Positions 21,771 through 33,478 are shown, counted from the first letter of the stretch. The stretch is 64,000 bases of DNA from Solicoccozyma terricola (GCA_001600875.1 BCLD01000015.1:515222-579221), one strand, 5' to 3'. Notes: generated from the letters alone by a model not told the origin. Translations and numbers: made by a program.

Positions 21771-24700
21771 ATGGTCAGGTCTTACATGCGGCATGGGCCG
21801 ACGCAGGTAGGTGCACAGTTCTTCAGTGCCAGTGCCAGCGGCATCTCTAACACGATACATCGTCATTCCAGGCCTTTGGTGTCATATGTTCACCCAGTCC
21901 GGCTTCGCAATTCGATGGCAAATCGGCATTCGTGGCTGGATGGGAAGACGTTTTGGTGTGGGATGTCAAGAAGGCTGAACTGGTGAGCTCGCTTTATCCC
22001 CTCCCCCCCACCACTTTTGCTTGACTGAAGTCGTTGCTCACGCTACCGCTTTCCCAGGTGTCAATGTGGCACTCACCCTCTCACACTGCCAACATCACAC
22101 ACATCCTTGCTTCTCCCACGTTCACATCCACTCAAGCATCCACCTCCTCCACTCAACCACGCACATTTGCCGTGTCCTACGCCGACGGATCTATCAAGCT
22201 CTGGTCTTATGCACCACCAGCGGCTGGAGCAACTGTATATGGTGCTGATCTATCTGGACGAGGTGCAGATGAGGTTGTCACTTTCAATGGTCATAAGAAG
22301 GCGGTGACCTGTATGACTTGGAGCGAAGATGGTACGAGGCTCATCTCTGGTGGATCAGAAGGAGAAATTATTTCCTGGGATGCCGTTGGAGAAGTTGGAA
22401 TGTTCAGATTGAAAGGCCATCGTGGACCAGTGACAAGTTTGAAAATCCTCCCGCATCCGACAGTAGCCGCACATCCTGGATTCCTCGTTTCAACGAGCAA
22501 AGACACTTTCTTGAAACTCTGGGATCTGCAGACTCAACACTGTGTTCAGACAATCGTTGTTGGTCGAGGGGAGGTGCTTTGTGGGGCTGTGTTGGAAGAC
22601 GGAGAATCTGTGTCTGCAGAGGAAACGTCAAATGGAGCAGAGGAGGGAAGTGGAGTCACTGGTGGATATCATATTGTGACTGGAAGTGGAGACGGTGAGC
22701 TTCGGACATTCCGTTTGGAAAAGGAGGCTTTGGAGAAGGGTGTGCAGGAGGATGCGAATGGGACCGTGAGTGACTTTGGCATGTGCCCCCCAAAAAAAAA
22801 CATTATGCGCAGCTGATCAATGACCTGACCTCTCATCGGTTCTTTCTCAGATCATACCGCTCGTCACCCCACTGGGCAGGATCGACCTTCCAACCGGCTC
22901 AGCAAATCTCATTACTCCCATCCAGGCTCTTCGATTCCACCCCTGCTCCTCACTTTCACACCACATGCTCTACGTGCAGACTGCCGACAAAGCCATCACC
23001 GTTCTGCGCATCCGGACCGCGGAGGAAATGGCCGCTAAGAAATTGAGGAGGAAGAAGAGGGAGAGAGAGAAGGTCAAGGCAAAGGGCGGGGAAGATGTGG
23101 ACAATGTGGAAGAAGAGGATGATGAGGTCGTTGAGAGTGGGAATGAGTGGATCGCAAGGATCACTGGTTGGTGTATCGTAAGAGCAAGTGGAAAGATTAG
23201 GAGCTTTTCCTTGGTGGATAGCGAGGATCCTTCCAGCTCGAAGGGTGTGCAAGTGGGTGTCATGCGGCATTACTTTTATCACCTTTTTCGCTTACCGATC
23301 CCCACCCCCTCAGATCCTCCTGGCACTCTCCAACAACTCCCTCGAGACACACACTGTCCCAACTCCGCCTCTCCCTGGAATATCCACCTCGAAATCCAAG
23401 GTGAAAAGCGCGAGTGGTCAAATCGAGCCCGTTCGGACTCACGTCTTGGACATGCAAGGTCATCGCGCGGATGTTCGTTGTCTTAGTGTTAGCGAAGATG
23501 ATCAGGTCCTTGCTAGTGCGAGTAATGGTAGTCTGAAGATTTGGAATCTAAGAACCACGGCTTGCATCAGGACGATGGATTGCGGATATGCAATTTGTTG
23601 CCTGTTCATGCCTGGAGATCGACATGTGAGTGCCCGGCGGTGTCGATGCGAATGAAACCTCGTTCTCATGTCCTTTTGACCTATCAGGTCCTCATCGGCA
23701 CCAAGTCCGGAGAGCTGGAGCTCTTCGACATCGCTGCTTCGACCATGATCTCCTCGACAAAGGCACACGATGGCCCAATCTGGTCGATTGACCTGCGTGC
23801 TGATGGGGGTGGGGTAGTTAGTGGAAGTGCTGACAAGGACGTCAAGTTCTGGGACATCACTTTGAAGGATGTTGAAGGTCCCGGTAGCAAAATCGTCACC
23901 CGGTTGGGAGAGGAACGGACCGTGAGCTGCACCTGGAACTGTGATGATGAATCATTCAACTGACTATCATCCCCCTTGCTCATACAGATCAAGTCCAAGC
24001 AGATGTCTCTTGTCCACGTCAAGACTTTGAAGATGACTGATGACGTCCTTGCCGTCAAGTACAGCCCTAATGGCAAGCTGTTGGCCGTCTCGTTACTCGA
24101 TTCGACTGTCAAGGTCTTCTTCCAAGATACCCTGAAATTCTTCCTGTCTTTATACGGACACAAGGTTTGTCTCTCGCACCAATGTCCCCCCAACAGCTAC
24201 TCGGGTAACTTACTTGATCACTTTGACAGCTTCCCGTTCTCGCCATGGACATCTCCACCGACTCCAAGCTCATTATCACCTGTTCTGCCGACAAAAACGT
24301 CAAAATATGGGGTCTCGACTTTGGAGATTGCCACAAGTCTATTTTCGCGCACGAAGAATCGATCATGCAGATTGCATTCGAGAAGAATAGTCACTACTTC
24401 TGGACTGTTGGCAAGGACCGTATGGTGAAATACTGGGACGGGGACAAGTTTGAGGCGATCCAGAAGATGGAAGGACATCATGGAGAGGTATGGGCTTTGG
24501 CTGTCAGTCACAATGGAAACTTTGTCGTCAGTGGAAGTCACGACAAGAGTATCAGAGTTTGGGAGAAGACGGACGAACCGGTGAGTGTGGCATCGCAATC
24601 AGTTGGACTGGCAGGATCTAACTGATATTTCGCCCACCTTCTCCAGCTATTCCTCGAAGAAGAACGAGAAAAAGAGCTTGAACAAATGTACGAGACTGGC

Positions 24701-25482
24701 GTGGCAGACTCTCTCAACCGTGAAGGACGTGCTATTGGCTCCGGTGTCGATGGCGAAGAAGGTGATGCGCTAGGTGACGAAGCGGAAGCCGTCCAAAAGG
24801 CGACGAGTGAGACCCTCATGGCCGGAGAGAAGATCATGGATGCTATCGAGCTTGCCGACGCTGACCGGCAGTTGACCGCGGACTATGAGGAGAGTAGGGC
24901 GAGAGCGACGGGAGAGATGAGGGAAGCTTTGATACCACCTCAGCGGAGCGCGCTACTCGTCGCTGCTGGAGATCTCACACCGGATCGATACGTGCTCAGT
25001 GTGATTGAGAAAGTGCCGGCTGCGAGCATGGAGGATGCGCTACTTGTGCTTGCTTTCAAACAAATCATCAGCTTGTTGGAGTATCTGGACATGTGGGCAA
25101 AGAGTGTGAGTATTCCGTTGGGGTATTCGAAGAAGGAGCGTCATCATCTGACAAAACCCCGTGCCAATGACCTCAGGATGCCAATATCACGTTGACCTCT
25201 CGGATTCTATTCTTCCTTCTCAAGACACATCACCACCAAATCGTCAGCAACCGGGTCATGCGCACGACGCTTTTATCTCTCCGAGAGCATGTCCGGAATG
25301 CGTTGCAACGACAAAAGCAGACACTGGGATACAACATGGCCGCTCTCAAATTCATTCGCAGACAATTCGAGGCGGACCGGACGGCAGGGATTATGGAGGA
25401 GGAGGGTCTAGACGAGGAGAAGATCCGACAACGGATAGCCGATGGTCAGAAGAAGAGAAAGAGGATCCATGTAAAGGCTTGA
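21771..25482 (+). CDS. UTP12: U3 snoRNP WD-repeat protein Utp12/Dip2
   Basis: ATG 21771 opens a micro-exon [12 protein letters not shown] spliced to AFGVICSPS, the usual N-terminus of this family. Successive WD40 blades follow ([125 protein letters not shown]). This is consistent with two tandem propellers. The C-terminal Utp12 domain ([20 protein letters not shown], then [20 protein letters not shown]) and a basic tail [10 protein letters not shown] end at TGA 25480-25482. A Lys/Glu-rich insert ([11 protein letters not shown]) interrupts the first half. Length is about 930 residues. It is part of the UTP-B complex in the nucleolar small-subunit processome that matures 18S rRNA. About nine introns. 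Confidence 0.95.
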
Positions 25483-25487
25483 AGGCT

Positions 25488-25506
25488 GGGGGGGGGGGGG
25501 GGGGGG
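25488..25506 (+). repeat. Poly-G tract (19 G) after UTP12
   Basis: An uninterrupted run of G starts six bases after the UTP12 stop codon, so it would lie in the 3' UTR. Confidence 0.9.
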
Positions 25507-25531
25507 AAGATATGAGCTATTACATGCATTG

Positions 25532-25537
25532 CACGTG
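25532..25537. promoter_or_regulatory. CACGTG E-box between UTP12 and the Med11-like gene
   Basis: TTGCACGTGACA lies 132 bp upstream of the Med11-like start, within the 180-bp gap. Regulatory role inferred. Confidence 0.4.
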
Positions 25538-25663
25538 ACACAACTAGAATGACGGAAGGACCTGTTTGGTCAGGAGCGAGTTGCCATGTAGTTGTCACCG
25601 TGTTCCATTATCACATAGCTATGCCATCGATGCGACCTACAGCTTAGTATACTCGCTACCACA

Positions 25664-26500
25664 ATGTCATCGGCCGGATCACAGCAGTCCGGAGAAGCGG
25701 AAACGCTGCCTACGACAGCTGAGATGAAGGCTCAGCTTGACCAGGTCTCTGAAGTGAGGATATTCGGCTCCTGTAACCTTTTTGCAACGGCTTATCCATC
25801 GGTCCAATTCCATTCCATACAGACGATCCCCAAGCTATTGGAAAACTTGTCATCTGCGATAGGGGTGCTATCACAAGGTCAAGAGGAAGGACAGGGAGAT
25901 AAATGGGAAGAGCATTTAAGAGGTTATGGTGCTCAATATCTTGGAAGATTGAACGTGAGATAATCGAAATCTGACGAGTGCCACTTAAGTACCTTCACTG
26001 ATCCTCTCGCGGATTGTCTCTCTAACTGCGAATAGTTGGTACAAGGACTCCTGCGCTCCGTCGTTCACACAATGAGATCACTCGAACGTTCTCCCTACGC
26101 TCTTCAACCCCCACATCCCAACGCCCTCCCTGCTTCATTCAGTACAGCACAAATACCTACATCGATTCAAACCGGATCAGATGACGACGACGATGACGAT
26201 CTGTTCACGGATCCAGAGGAGAAGGCAGGGAGAACAAAGAAGGTGATGGATGATGCGGAGAAGGAAGCGCGCGATTTGAGTTTATACGCATGTCGATTGG
26301 AACTCAAGGCTTTACGTGAATTAGCAGAGTCTTTGAAAGCGATGAGAAGCGAGAAGGATCAGACCCCTCGGAGACCTCTATCTGGTGGTCCTACGGATGT
26401 CATTGTTCAAGAAAGGGAAGAAAACGAGGAGATGATCACCAAAGCGCAAACTGAAGATGTCATACCATCAACAAGAGAAGACGTCGAGATGAACGAATAG
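25664..26500 (+). CDS. Small helical acidic protein, possible Mediator subunit Med11
   Basis: ATG 25664 (MSSAGSQQSGEAETLPTTAE). Two introns (GTGAGG donor near 25754 to an acceptor near 25823; GTGAGA donor near 25953 to an acceptor near 26036) give a continuous frame to TAG ending at 26500, about 230 residues. The N-terminal part reads LDQVSETIPKLLENLSSAI, then EEHLRGYGAQYLGRLNLVQG and LLRSVVHTMRSLE. These would be two amphipathic helices with the layout of Med11 (a helix with IPxLL..A, then a second helix after a short loop). The C-terminal half is acidic (DDDDDDDLFTDPEEK), with a further helix DLSLYACRLELKALRELAES and a charged tail. If it is Med11 it would sit in the Mediator head with Med17/Med22. 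The resemblance is by eye and weak; otherwise treat as a hypothetical protein. Confidence 0.5.
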
Positions 26501-26822
26501 ATTAGCGGCGGGGGGCTTTTTTTAACGACTGTAATCACGATCCATAATGACCCTCCTTCTTCCCTTCTTAAACCCAATCACCCCAATCAATTTGTCGTCC
26601 CATTGGGCGCTTCTCGGTATCTCAACGCGCCATCGACAATCAAATCCAGCATCGCCAATAAAAAAAAAAAATGTGACGCTCTATCTACAAGGAATATCTC
26701 ACTCTCCCGTTTTGATATCCATGCTGAACGAACCAAAAGCCAAACCCATTTTCTTTTATCCTCCAAAACTCTCCCATTCCCCATGTAGACTGTGTCATAT
26801 CGAGAAAGATCGGAGTTTTTTC
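26501..26822. other. Convergent 3' intergenic region
   Basis: This 322-bp gap lies between the 3' ends of the Med11-like gene (+) and QCR6 (-). It contains a short A run near 26661 and no recognisable gene; both 3' UTRs are expected here. Confidence 0.5.
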
Positions 26823-27236
26823 TTATGCGAGCTTCTTGAAGAGCTTGGGTGCGGCGCAGGCGTCTACGCAGTGCATCTATCCAGGTGGTTTAAGATCATT
26901 TAGTCAATCAGTCCCAAGTCAAATTGAGGAAACGTCCCAGGCAAAGGATATACATACAAGGTGGAAGAGTTCCTCGACGCAATCCTCTGATGAATCGACA
27001 GAAACAGGGAATTGAAAGCGATCAGCGTCCAAACACATCGGGGGCTCGATCGAAGAAAAGAAAAAAAAATGACGAAAACATATGATTCATAAAGAAACTC
27101 ACCTCCTTGCCATCCCTTACCACCCTCTACCTTTTCCGAACAATGTTGAAAATGCTTTGCAGCGGGTTGACAAGCTGCAGATTCTTCACATTCCTTGCGG
27201 ATAGCTGGAGCGGGCTGTTTGGGGGGGGGGGNNNNN

Positions 27237-27275
<39 letters not shown>

Positions 27276-27652
27276 TAACATAAGTCAGTAAGGTAGTCTA
27301 GGAGGGAAGAACTTGGGTCTCCTTCAAGCGAGTTTTGCATTCCAACGTGGGATAACCAACCGGGTTAAGGCCATATATATAAAAAAGGGAACACTCACGT
27401 CCTCTGGCTCCTCCTCCTCCTCCTCTTCCGGAGCGGCAGCACCGCTCTCCTCCTCATCATCACCACCACCTCCCTCCTTCTCACCCTCATCAGTCTTTGC
27501 AACTTCCTTCCCTTCGTCTGCGTGAGCACTAAAATACCGATCCAAAAACGAAGAAAGATGCAAATCCAAAAGGTCAGCCAACCTCCTCGTACACACCTCG
27601 ACCTTCAGAGCGTGATCCCAAGGAACACCCACGTTGGAACGAAGAACGCCAT
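26823..27652 (-). CDS. QCR6: Ubiquinol-cytochrome c reductase hinge protein (complex III subunit 6)
   Basis: The most consistent model starts at ATG 27652: exon 1 encodes MAFFVPT and splices to AHADEGKEVAKTDEGE. A very acidic segment follows (EEEEEEEPED), then an intron containing the poly-G/N tract. The hinge domain reads PAPAIRKECEESAACQPA, HFQHCSEKVEGGKGWQG, EDCVEELFHL and MHCVDACAAPKLFKKLA, with TAA at 26823-26825. The four-cysteine pattern forming two disulphides and the ECxxxxxCxP / HxxHCxxxV / EDCVEELFH signatures are diagnostic of the QCR6/UQCRH family. It binds at the cytochrome c1 side in the intermembrane space. The upstream in-frame ATG at about 27694 would add a short N-terminal extension. 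It shares a promoter with the tubulin cofactor A gene. Confidence 0.92.
27221..27274 (+). repeat. Poly-G tract with five Ns, inside a QCR6 intron
   Basis: Eleven G (27221-27231), five undetermined bases (27232-27236) and 38 G (27237-27274) make up the central part of a QCR6 intron. On the transcribed strand this is poly-C ending in CCCAAACAG at the acceptor. The Ns show that assembly failed here, so the true length is unknown. Confidence 0.9.
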
Positions 27653-27919
27653 GACTGATCCGAAGAGGGATGATTCTGTGACTTGAGTAGACATCTGGTG
27701 GGAATGAATATGAACGCTGTCTGATGGTATTATTCGATGTGGGATTGGGCGGATCTCGACGGACGGGGTCGGGGAGGGAAAAGGGGACACGGACATGGGA
27801 AGGCCGGGATGTCCGCTTCGGGGAAGGGCAGTGAGACGCGATGTCCGCTCAGAGGTCCCGGGCTGGGCATCGACCACTCAGACGCATATACATCACACTC
27901 ACACACACACCCCACAGCC
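27653..27919. promoter_or_regulatory. Divergent promoter of QCR6 and tubulin cofactor A
   Basis: The two start codons lie 267 bp apart on opposite strands. The region has a (CA)n stretch near 27896-27911 just before the cofactor A start. A shared promoter is inferred from the geometry. Confidence 0.5.
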
Positions 27920-28509
27920 ATGGCGGACTCCATCAAACAGACCAAACGGCAGTTGACAATCAAACAAGGTGTAGTCCGTCGGTCGGTCGTTGTCTCGCTC
28001 ATCATCACCACGCTCGTCACTGACCTCCTATCCACACAGTCTCGCAAAGGAAGTTAAAACTTACACACTCGAATATGAACAGCAAGGTGTAGCAGTGACT
28101 AAGATGGCTGAAGCTGTTGCTGAAGATGAATGGGAGATGAAAAATGCTGTGAGATTCATCGTTTTTTTTTTTTTGAAAAGATCGTGCTGTACAATGATAG
28201 GCGACAAGCTAACTGGGGGCAATTGTTGAAAATGATTAGAGAAAGGTATTGAAGGATTGTGAACAGATGATTGCACCGGCTCAGCAGAGGTTAGATGATG
28301 CGTATCAAGTTCTTCAAGACATGCTGGTATGTTCCGAAGATCGGAATCCTCATAGGACGTCGTATGTGAATCTCTCTTACCAAATGATTGGCTTTAAATC
28401 AAATCAACAGGAAGCAACACAATCAGACGATGAGATAAATACAACCGATGAATTCATAGCAGCGAAGAAAGTTTATGATGAAGTTACTGCTGAGTTGACT
28501 ACTCCATGA
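27920..28509 (+). CDS. Tubulin-specific chaperone A (cofactor A)
   Basis: ATG 27920; exon 1 (27920-27981) encodes MADSIKQTKRQLTIKQGVVR, and splicing to LAKEVKTYTLEYEQQ reproduces the family signature IKxGVVxRLxKE. Further exons give EYEQQGVAVTKMAEAVAEDE, RKVLKDCEQMIAPAQQRLDD and, at the end, FIAAKKVYDEVTAELTTP, with TGA at 28507-28509. About 115 residues, predicted three-helix bundle, as usual for TBCA/Rbl2. It binds released beta-tubulin and takes part in tubulin folding in the cytosol. Four short introns. Confidence 0.93.
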
Positions 28510-28868
28510 AAAAAAAATTCAAATCACGAACCCCTCTTGTATGACCCCTCTCCTCTGCACATGATGACAAAAACAATCCCAAAATGCGGATTTTTAAATC
28601 TTGTCAACCCCATGTAAAAAAACATTCATGTACGTACAAACAGGTATTAGAAAACGACGTTTCGTGACACGGAAGTTGGGATGTTGTTGGGATGATGACA
28701 TTACAAAAAAAAAAAAAAGGAGGAAACGATCATCGATTAAACGCTTTGTTTCAAATTGTCCGTTTAGGTGATTTGATTTGATTTTACACATTGGGGAGGC
28801 GGATGGAACGAGAATGATCGCGAAGAGCCCCTCCAGGATCGAAAGGGATGAGTGAGAGACGGGACTTT
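28510..28868. other. Convergent 3' intergenic region, cofactor A / BRE1
   Basis: 359 bp between converging genes; A-rich stretches (28509-28518, 28706-28719) on the plus strand may belong to 3' end signals. No gene is seen. Confidence 0.45.
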
Positions 28869-31800
28869 TTAGAAGAGCGGTTTGATATCGCTGTGAGAGA
28901 TGGGGACCATGCATGTTGGACATTTACGAGAACGAGATTCCATGCGGGATTCGATGCATCTGGCAGAAGATTAAGAATTGAGCACAGGTCAGTGGAGTGG
29001 ATGGTAAGAGGGATTTGACAGGTAGATGAGACGGGGGGCGTACTCTTTGCAGAAGGCTGCAGGGTGGCGAGAGGAGACTCAGTAACAGCATCGGAGAGGG
29101 ACTCGGGAGCCCCGACACTCACTATGAAGACACTTTGAGATGATCTTCTCCTTGAAACGAAGATGACAAGCGGAACAACGTAGAATACCCTGCCACAACA
29201 AAAAGATGTCAGCGCGCTTCATAAACCCTCCTAACCCCCCACTCCCTCTCCTCCACTCACAAACAACATATCCCTCTCTTTCTGTAAATCAGCATACTCT
29301 TTGCCGTTTGCCACAGGTTTACTTGAGGTGGTCGATTGCTTGCTTTCCGCTTCCTTGAGTTTCCATCGGAGTTCTCGTACTTCATCCTCGGCACGAGCTT
29401 GCGCTGCTCTGGCTTCTTCGCGTTCAATCAGGCGTTCCTTCGCCGTTGCGATGGCCTAATGCAGGATCATTTCCTTGTTAGTAGTGTGGATTACCGTCGG
29501 GGAATAATCCACCGTGTCCCGCACTCACCAGATTGTGTCTACTCGTGGTCGCTTCATTCTCTGCTTTCAAGCCCACATTCTGCGTTACCAGATGCTCCAT
29601 ATGCGCTTGATGCCCGATCAGGTTGTTTTTGATGTTCGTCAAGGACTTCTCCGATTCCGACTGATACCCCCGAGTTCACAACGATCAGCAAGTCGATGCG
29701 CAATGGTCCGGCAGGCCAACCTACCAGCTGAGCATGCAATCCGTTCTCCACGTCCCGACACTTTTCCAGCGCAGTCCGTTGCAGCTTGATCGTCCTTTCG
29801 GATGCTTGTTTGTCCATAACCAGACCCTCTTTCTCCCGGCAAACATCGTAGTATTTGTTGAAGGCCTTGGATTTCTGCAGGGGATCAAAATGGTATGTAT
29901 CAGTCATTCCACCACCGTGGTGCTAAAGAAAGAAAAACTTCTCAAACTAACCTCTACTTCAGCTTTGACAACCTTTGTCTCCAAGTCCTTCAGATCGTAG
30001 ACCTTGCTCTTCAGTTGTTGACCGAGACCCTCCCATGCCTTCGTGAGACCTTCGACCTCGCCGTATAACGCAAGTTGAGCCTGAAAATGAGACACCAGTC
30101 AGCAATATGCATAAGAACGAGTGTGTGTATCTGGGACACTCACAGCTTCGCCCTCCTTGACCTTTAGCTCGAGTGCCTTCCGCTCCTTCTCCTTGGCTTC
30201 TAGTTGCGCTCCAAGGTCACCCTCCGAGCTGAAAGTATTCTGGTATTGCTGAATCAGTTGTTGTAGTTCAGCTAAGTCTTGGCGTAACTTCGTTTCCGTA
30301 ACCATACACGCAGCGACGTCTGCTGAATTTGCTGAATACGCGTCCACTTGCGCCCGCAGTGCTGCTTCTCGTTGACTGGCAGACTTGATTTTCTCCTCCA
30401 GGGTCTGCACATGGCCCAGCTCCGCGCCGTCCAGCAAATACTCCAACATCTCCTCGTTCCCCATCGACGCTGCCATCTTGCTTCGGATCCTCCGAATTTC
30501 CGAGCCGAGCAACTGCAGTCGCTCCTCTCGCTTCTCTGCTAAAGCTTGCATCGCTTGAGCATGATCGTGGCGTTGTGCAATCTGTATTCGCTTGGCATCT
30601 AGATCATTCTGAAGAACGTCACGCTGTTGACGAAGACGAAGGACGTCGGCTTCCTTGGTTCGCATCTGACTCCTGAGGTTATCGATCTCGGTACGTGCTT
30701 CATGCTGCAGATGGAACGATGCCGTCAGCAAGAGCTCCTATGCGCAATCCCATACAACAACAACAACCAACGCTCACCAGGACGCTTTCACGGAATCCCT
30801 CTTGATCATCACGCATTCCATCGACTTCGTTATTCAGCTCCTCCCACCGCGTGTTAGCTTTCCCAAGGTTAGTCATAGCTTCCGTAAGTTGCTCTTGCAG
30901 GGTTTTGACTACTGTAGAAGCAAGAATGACTTCGTCTTGCGGGTAGTACACCTATCCCAAGCGAATCCGCGCCCAGTCAGGATTTTTTCTTTCGTGATTT
31001 TCCACGTTTTCCATGTTCGCAAAAAACACTCACCAATGACCGATGAAAATCTGATTCCTGTTCCGCCTCCAACATTCTAGCTCTCATCGTTTCGATCTCC
31101 TTCTTTTTCGCATCCAGACACTCCTTCAACCATGCGACGTCTCTTTCATTTTCATCTGCACCTGCATTGAATGCTCGAACCGTCGCACCCGCCGCGGACG
31201 CGGTAGGTGTTCCTTCTTTGACATGTCCATTCGGAGTCGAAGGTCGAGAATCACCTTCCATCTTGACGTCAGAGTCCGACTTCAAATCGTTGATTGTCGT
31301 ATTTGCTGTTGTAACTACACCGTTTCCTTGACGTTCTTCCGATTTGGTGGCACTACCTCCTCGATCTCGTTTATATTTCTCAAATTCCATTCTCAACCTA
31401 TCACTTCTTTTCTGACTAGCTATCAGTTGTTCCTTTGCATCTTCCAAATCTTGCTCGAATTTCCGTTTACCCGATCTTAGAATTTCAACCGTTGCTTGTA
31501 ATGCAGAACGATCTGATTCCGATTGAACATATTGAGATTGAAGAGATTGAGATGAAGAAGGTGTAGCTACCTCGATGATTCGATGGATTAGATTTTGAGT
31601 CGCAGAGAGGCGAGATTGAAGAGCGGTGGATAAGTCAGGAGTCTCAGATTGAACGAGTTCGTGGATTTCAGCTGGAAGAAGATAAGAGGGGATACGATGT
31701 TCAGACAGGGAAAACTCGCGGAGAAAATGATTTTGACGAAGGACGACGACGACATACGAGTGAGAACATCTACAGCTGGTTTCTGATCTGTATCTCCGGC

Positions 31801-32787
31801 AGCACCTTGTACTACGTTAACCAGCTTTATTTGGTAGTCCCATCAGTTTATATCTTCCAAAACCCACACAAACAAGCGACATCATTCGAACTCACTTGCG
31901 TCCAACAAACCTCGACACTTCTAACCTGACCGTCCAATAGATTCTTTTCTTTCTCAAGTTTATGATATTTTGAGGTTGCTTGAGAATGTAATCGTTTGTA
32001 CATCAACATTTGGCGATAGATTGCTTCCTTGCGAGCGAGCTGAGTCGGGTGGGTAGGTGCGTGGGTGCGTGGGTGAGTGGGTGCGTGGGTGAGTGGAAGA
32101 TGGGTGGGGAAGGAGGGATGTCAGTGCTGAGAGTCAGGAATTATCTAATTTAGGAAATGAATTGAATACTAGATAAGACGGAGAAGCGATATGTGCATTA
32201 CGCTCTCCATCTTATGCCTCGGACTACCAAGCAGACGATATCCGCTTCTGGACAAGCAAAGGACGCTCAACCTTTCACAACGAGTTGAAAGGCAAAAGAA
32301 CTAGATAAGTTCTTGGCCATCTGCGCCTTCATATACATGAAGGGTCGTTGATCCCAAACAAAGCATTATCGCCCCGAGTACACGGTTGGGAAACCCCTTT
32401 CCGATGAAGCGGAATAGGACGTGGAATGCTGTCAACCTCTCCATATATTCCGCTGCACATCGACGTAAAATAACCTATACTCCGAATTTTCCCCAAGGCC
32501 ATCTCCCAAAAAAAAAGAAAAAACACACACACACACAAAAAAAGAAAAGAGAAAACACTCACCTCTAGGCCCTCATCAACTCCCACATCATCTTCATCCT
32601 CCTCCATCCCTGCAATCTTAACGATCCCAACTGGTGTACTTAATCTAGGTTTCTTGTTTCGAACAAGATGTTGGGATTCAACGTCACTCGGATTAGGAGA
32701 CGAGCACTGTGAAGACGGGTGATGTTGGAATGCGACTTCGGAAACGACTGGACCAGAGGAGAGACGCGGTCGTTTGTAGGGATTCAT
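28869..32787 (-). CDS. BRE1: Bre1-type E3 ubiquitin ligase for histone H2B
   Basis: ATG 32787 (MNPYKRPRLSSGPV), an N-terminal nuclear-localisation-like basic patch. Then come several hundred residues of coiled coil in many exons (KEAIYRQMLMYKRLHSQATS, ELRMEFEKYKRD-like, VKAEVEVSL, EVEGLTKAWEGLGQQL, ALRAQVDAYSANS). The C-terminal RING is assembled from three exons: GILRCSACHLRFKEKIISKC, LHTFCKEC, then IESRMESRSRKCPTC and MVPISHSDIKPLF, with TAA at 28869-28871. All C3HC4 ligands are present. The order coiled coil then extreme C-terminal RING is diagnostic for Bre1/RNF20, which with Rad6 monoubiquitylates H2B and feeds into H3K4 methylation. At least ten introns. Its promoter is shared with the FHA gene and holds a CACGTG array. 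Confidence 0.93.
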
Positions 32788-33221
32788 GCGTGTGGGAGCA
32801 TGGGGTATGTGCAAGGGGGGGAGTGATCTGAATGGGGAATGGCAGGGATGGATTGATTTGAGAGAGAGAGAGGGAGACGATGTGCTGGTCATAGGGGGGA
32901 GGTGTTGAAGACCAGGGCGGGGAGGGAGGGGGGGTGGCGAATTCTCACGATGGGACAGTATTCCATGTAGAATCACGTGCCGGTGTATGCAGTCGCTGTG
33001 TCACGTGAAATATTCTTCGAGGACAAGTCACGTGATGAGTCTCAAGCCAGCGATGACACGTGATACATCCCCGCCAGGTGGGGGAGAGTGGAAGGTGCTT
33101 CAACTTGTCAACAAATCCACGGCCACCCCCCCGGGACAACATCCATCCAACATCGAACGAACATCCATAACAGCATCAGCAGTAACATCACAGCAACAGC
33201 AACAACCCTACCACCACACCA
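32788..33221. promoter_or_regulatory. Divergent promoter of BRE1 and the FHA/Ki-67-like gene
   Basis: 434 bp separate the two start codons. The BRE1-proximal part is G-rich on the plus strand. The middle carries four CACGTG sites (separate entry), and the FHA-proximal part is CA-rich with AACAGCATCAGCAG-type repeats leading into the start. Confidence 0.6.
32974..33062. promoter_or_regulatory. Array of four CACGTG E-boxes with 27-28 bp spacing
   Basis: CACGTG occurs at 32974-32979, 33002-33007, 33029-33034 and 33057-33062, so starts are 28, 27 and 28 bp apart. Three of the four read CACGTGA on the plus strand and the first is TCACGTGC. The sequence between sites is not itself repeated, so this is not a simple tandem duplication. 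bHLH or bHLH-Zip factors (Cbf1, USF, Tye7 class) bind this core; binding here is inferred. Confidence 0.7.
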
Positions 33222-33392
33222 ATGTCCTCGAGGGACCCACGCTCAGTGTCACCGGAACCACGAGGTATATTCGGGACCTTGAGTCTGTTGAGGCTGAAAA
33301 CCCGACAGGTCGTTGGAAGCTGCCCGATCGATAGCAGGACGGTGACGTTTGGACGGTGAGTTCGGTGGGCAGAGAAGACGCGGGGGGGGGGG

Positions 33393-33478
<86 letters not shown>

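Noticed and set aside
27221..27274. Gene break or scaffold misjoin at the N run
   Set aside because: QCR6 exons on both sides belong to one protein in the correct order and frame, so the flanks are truly contiguous.
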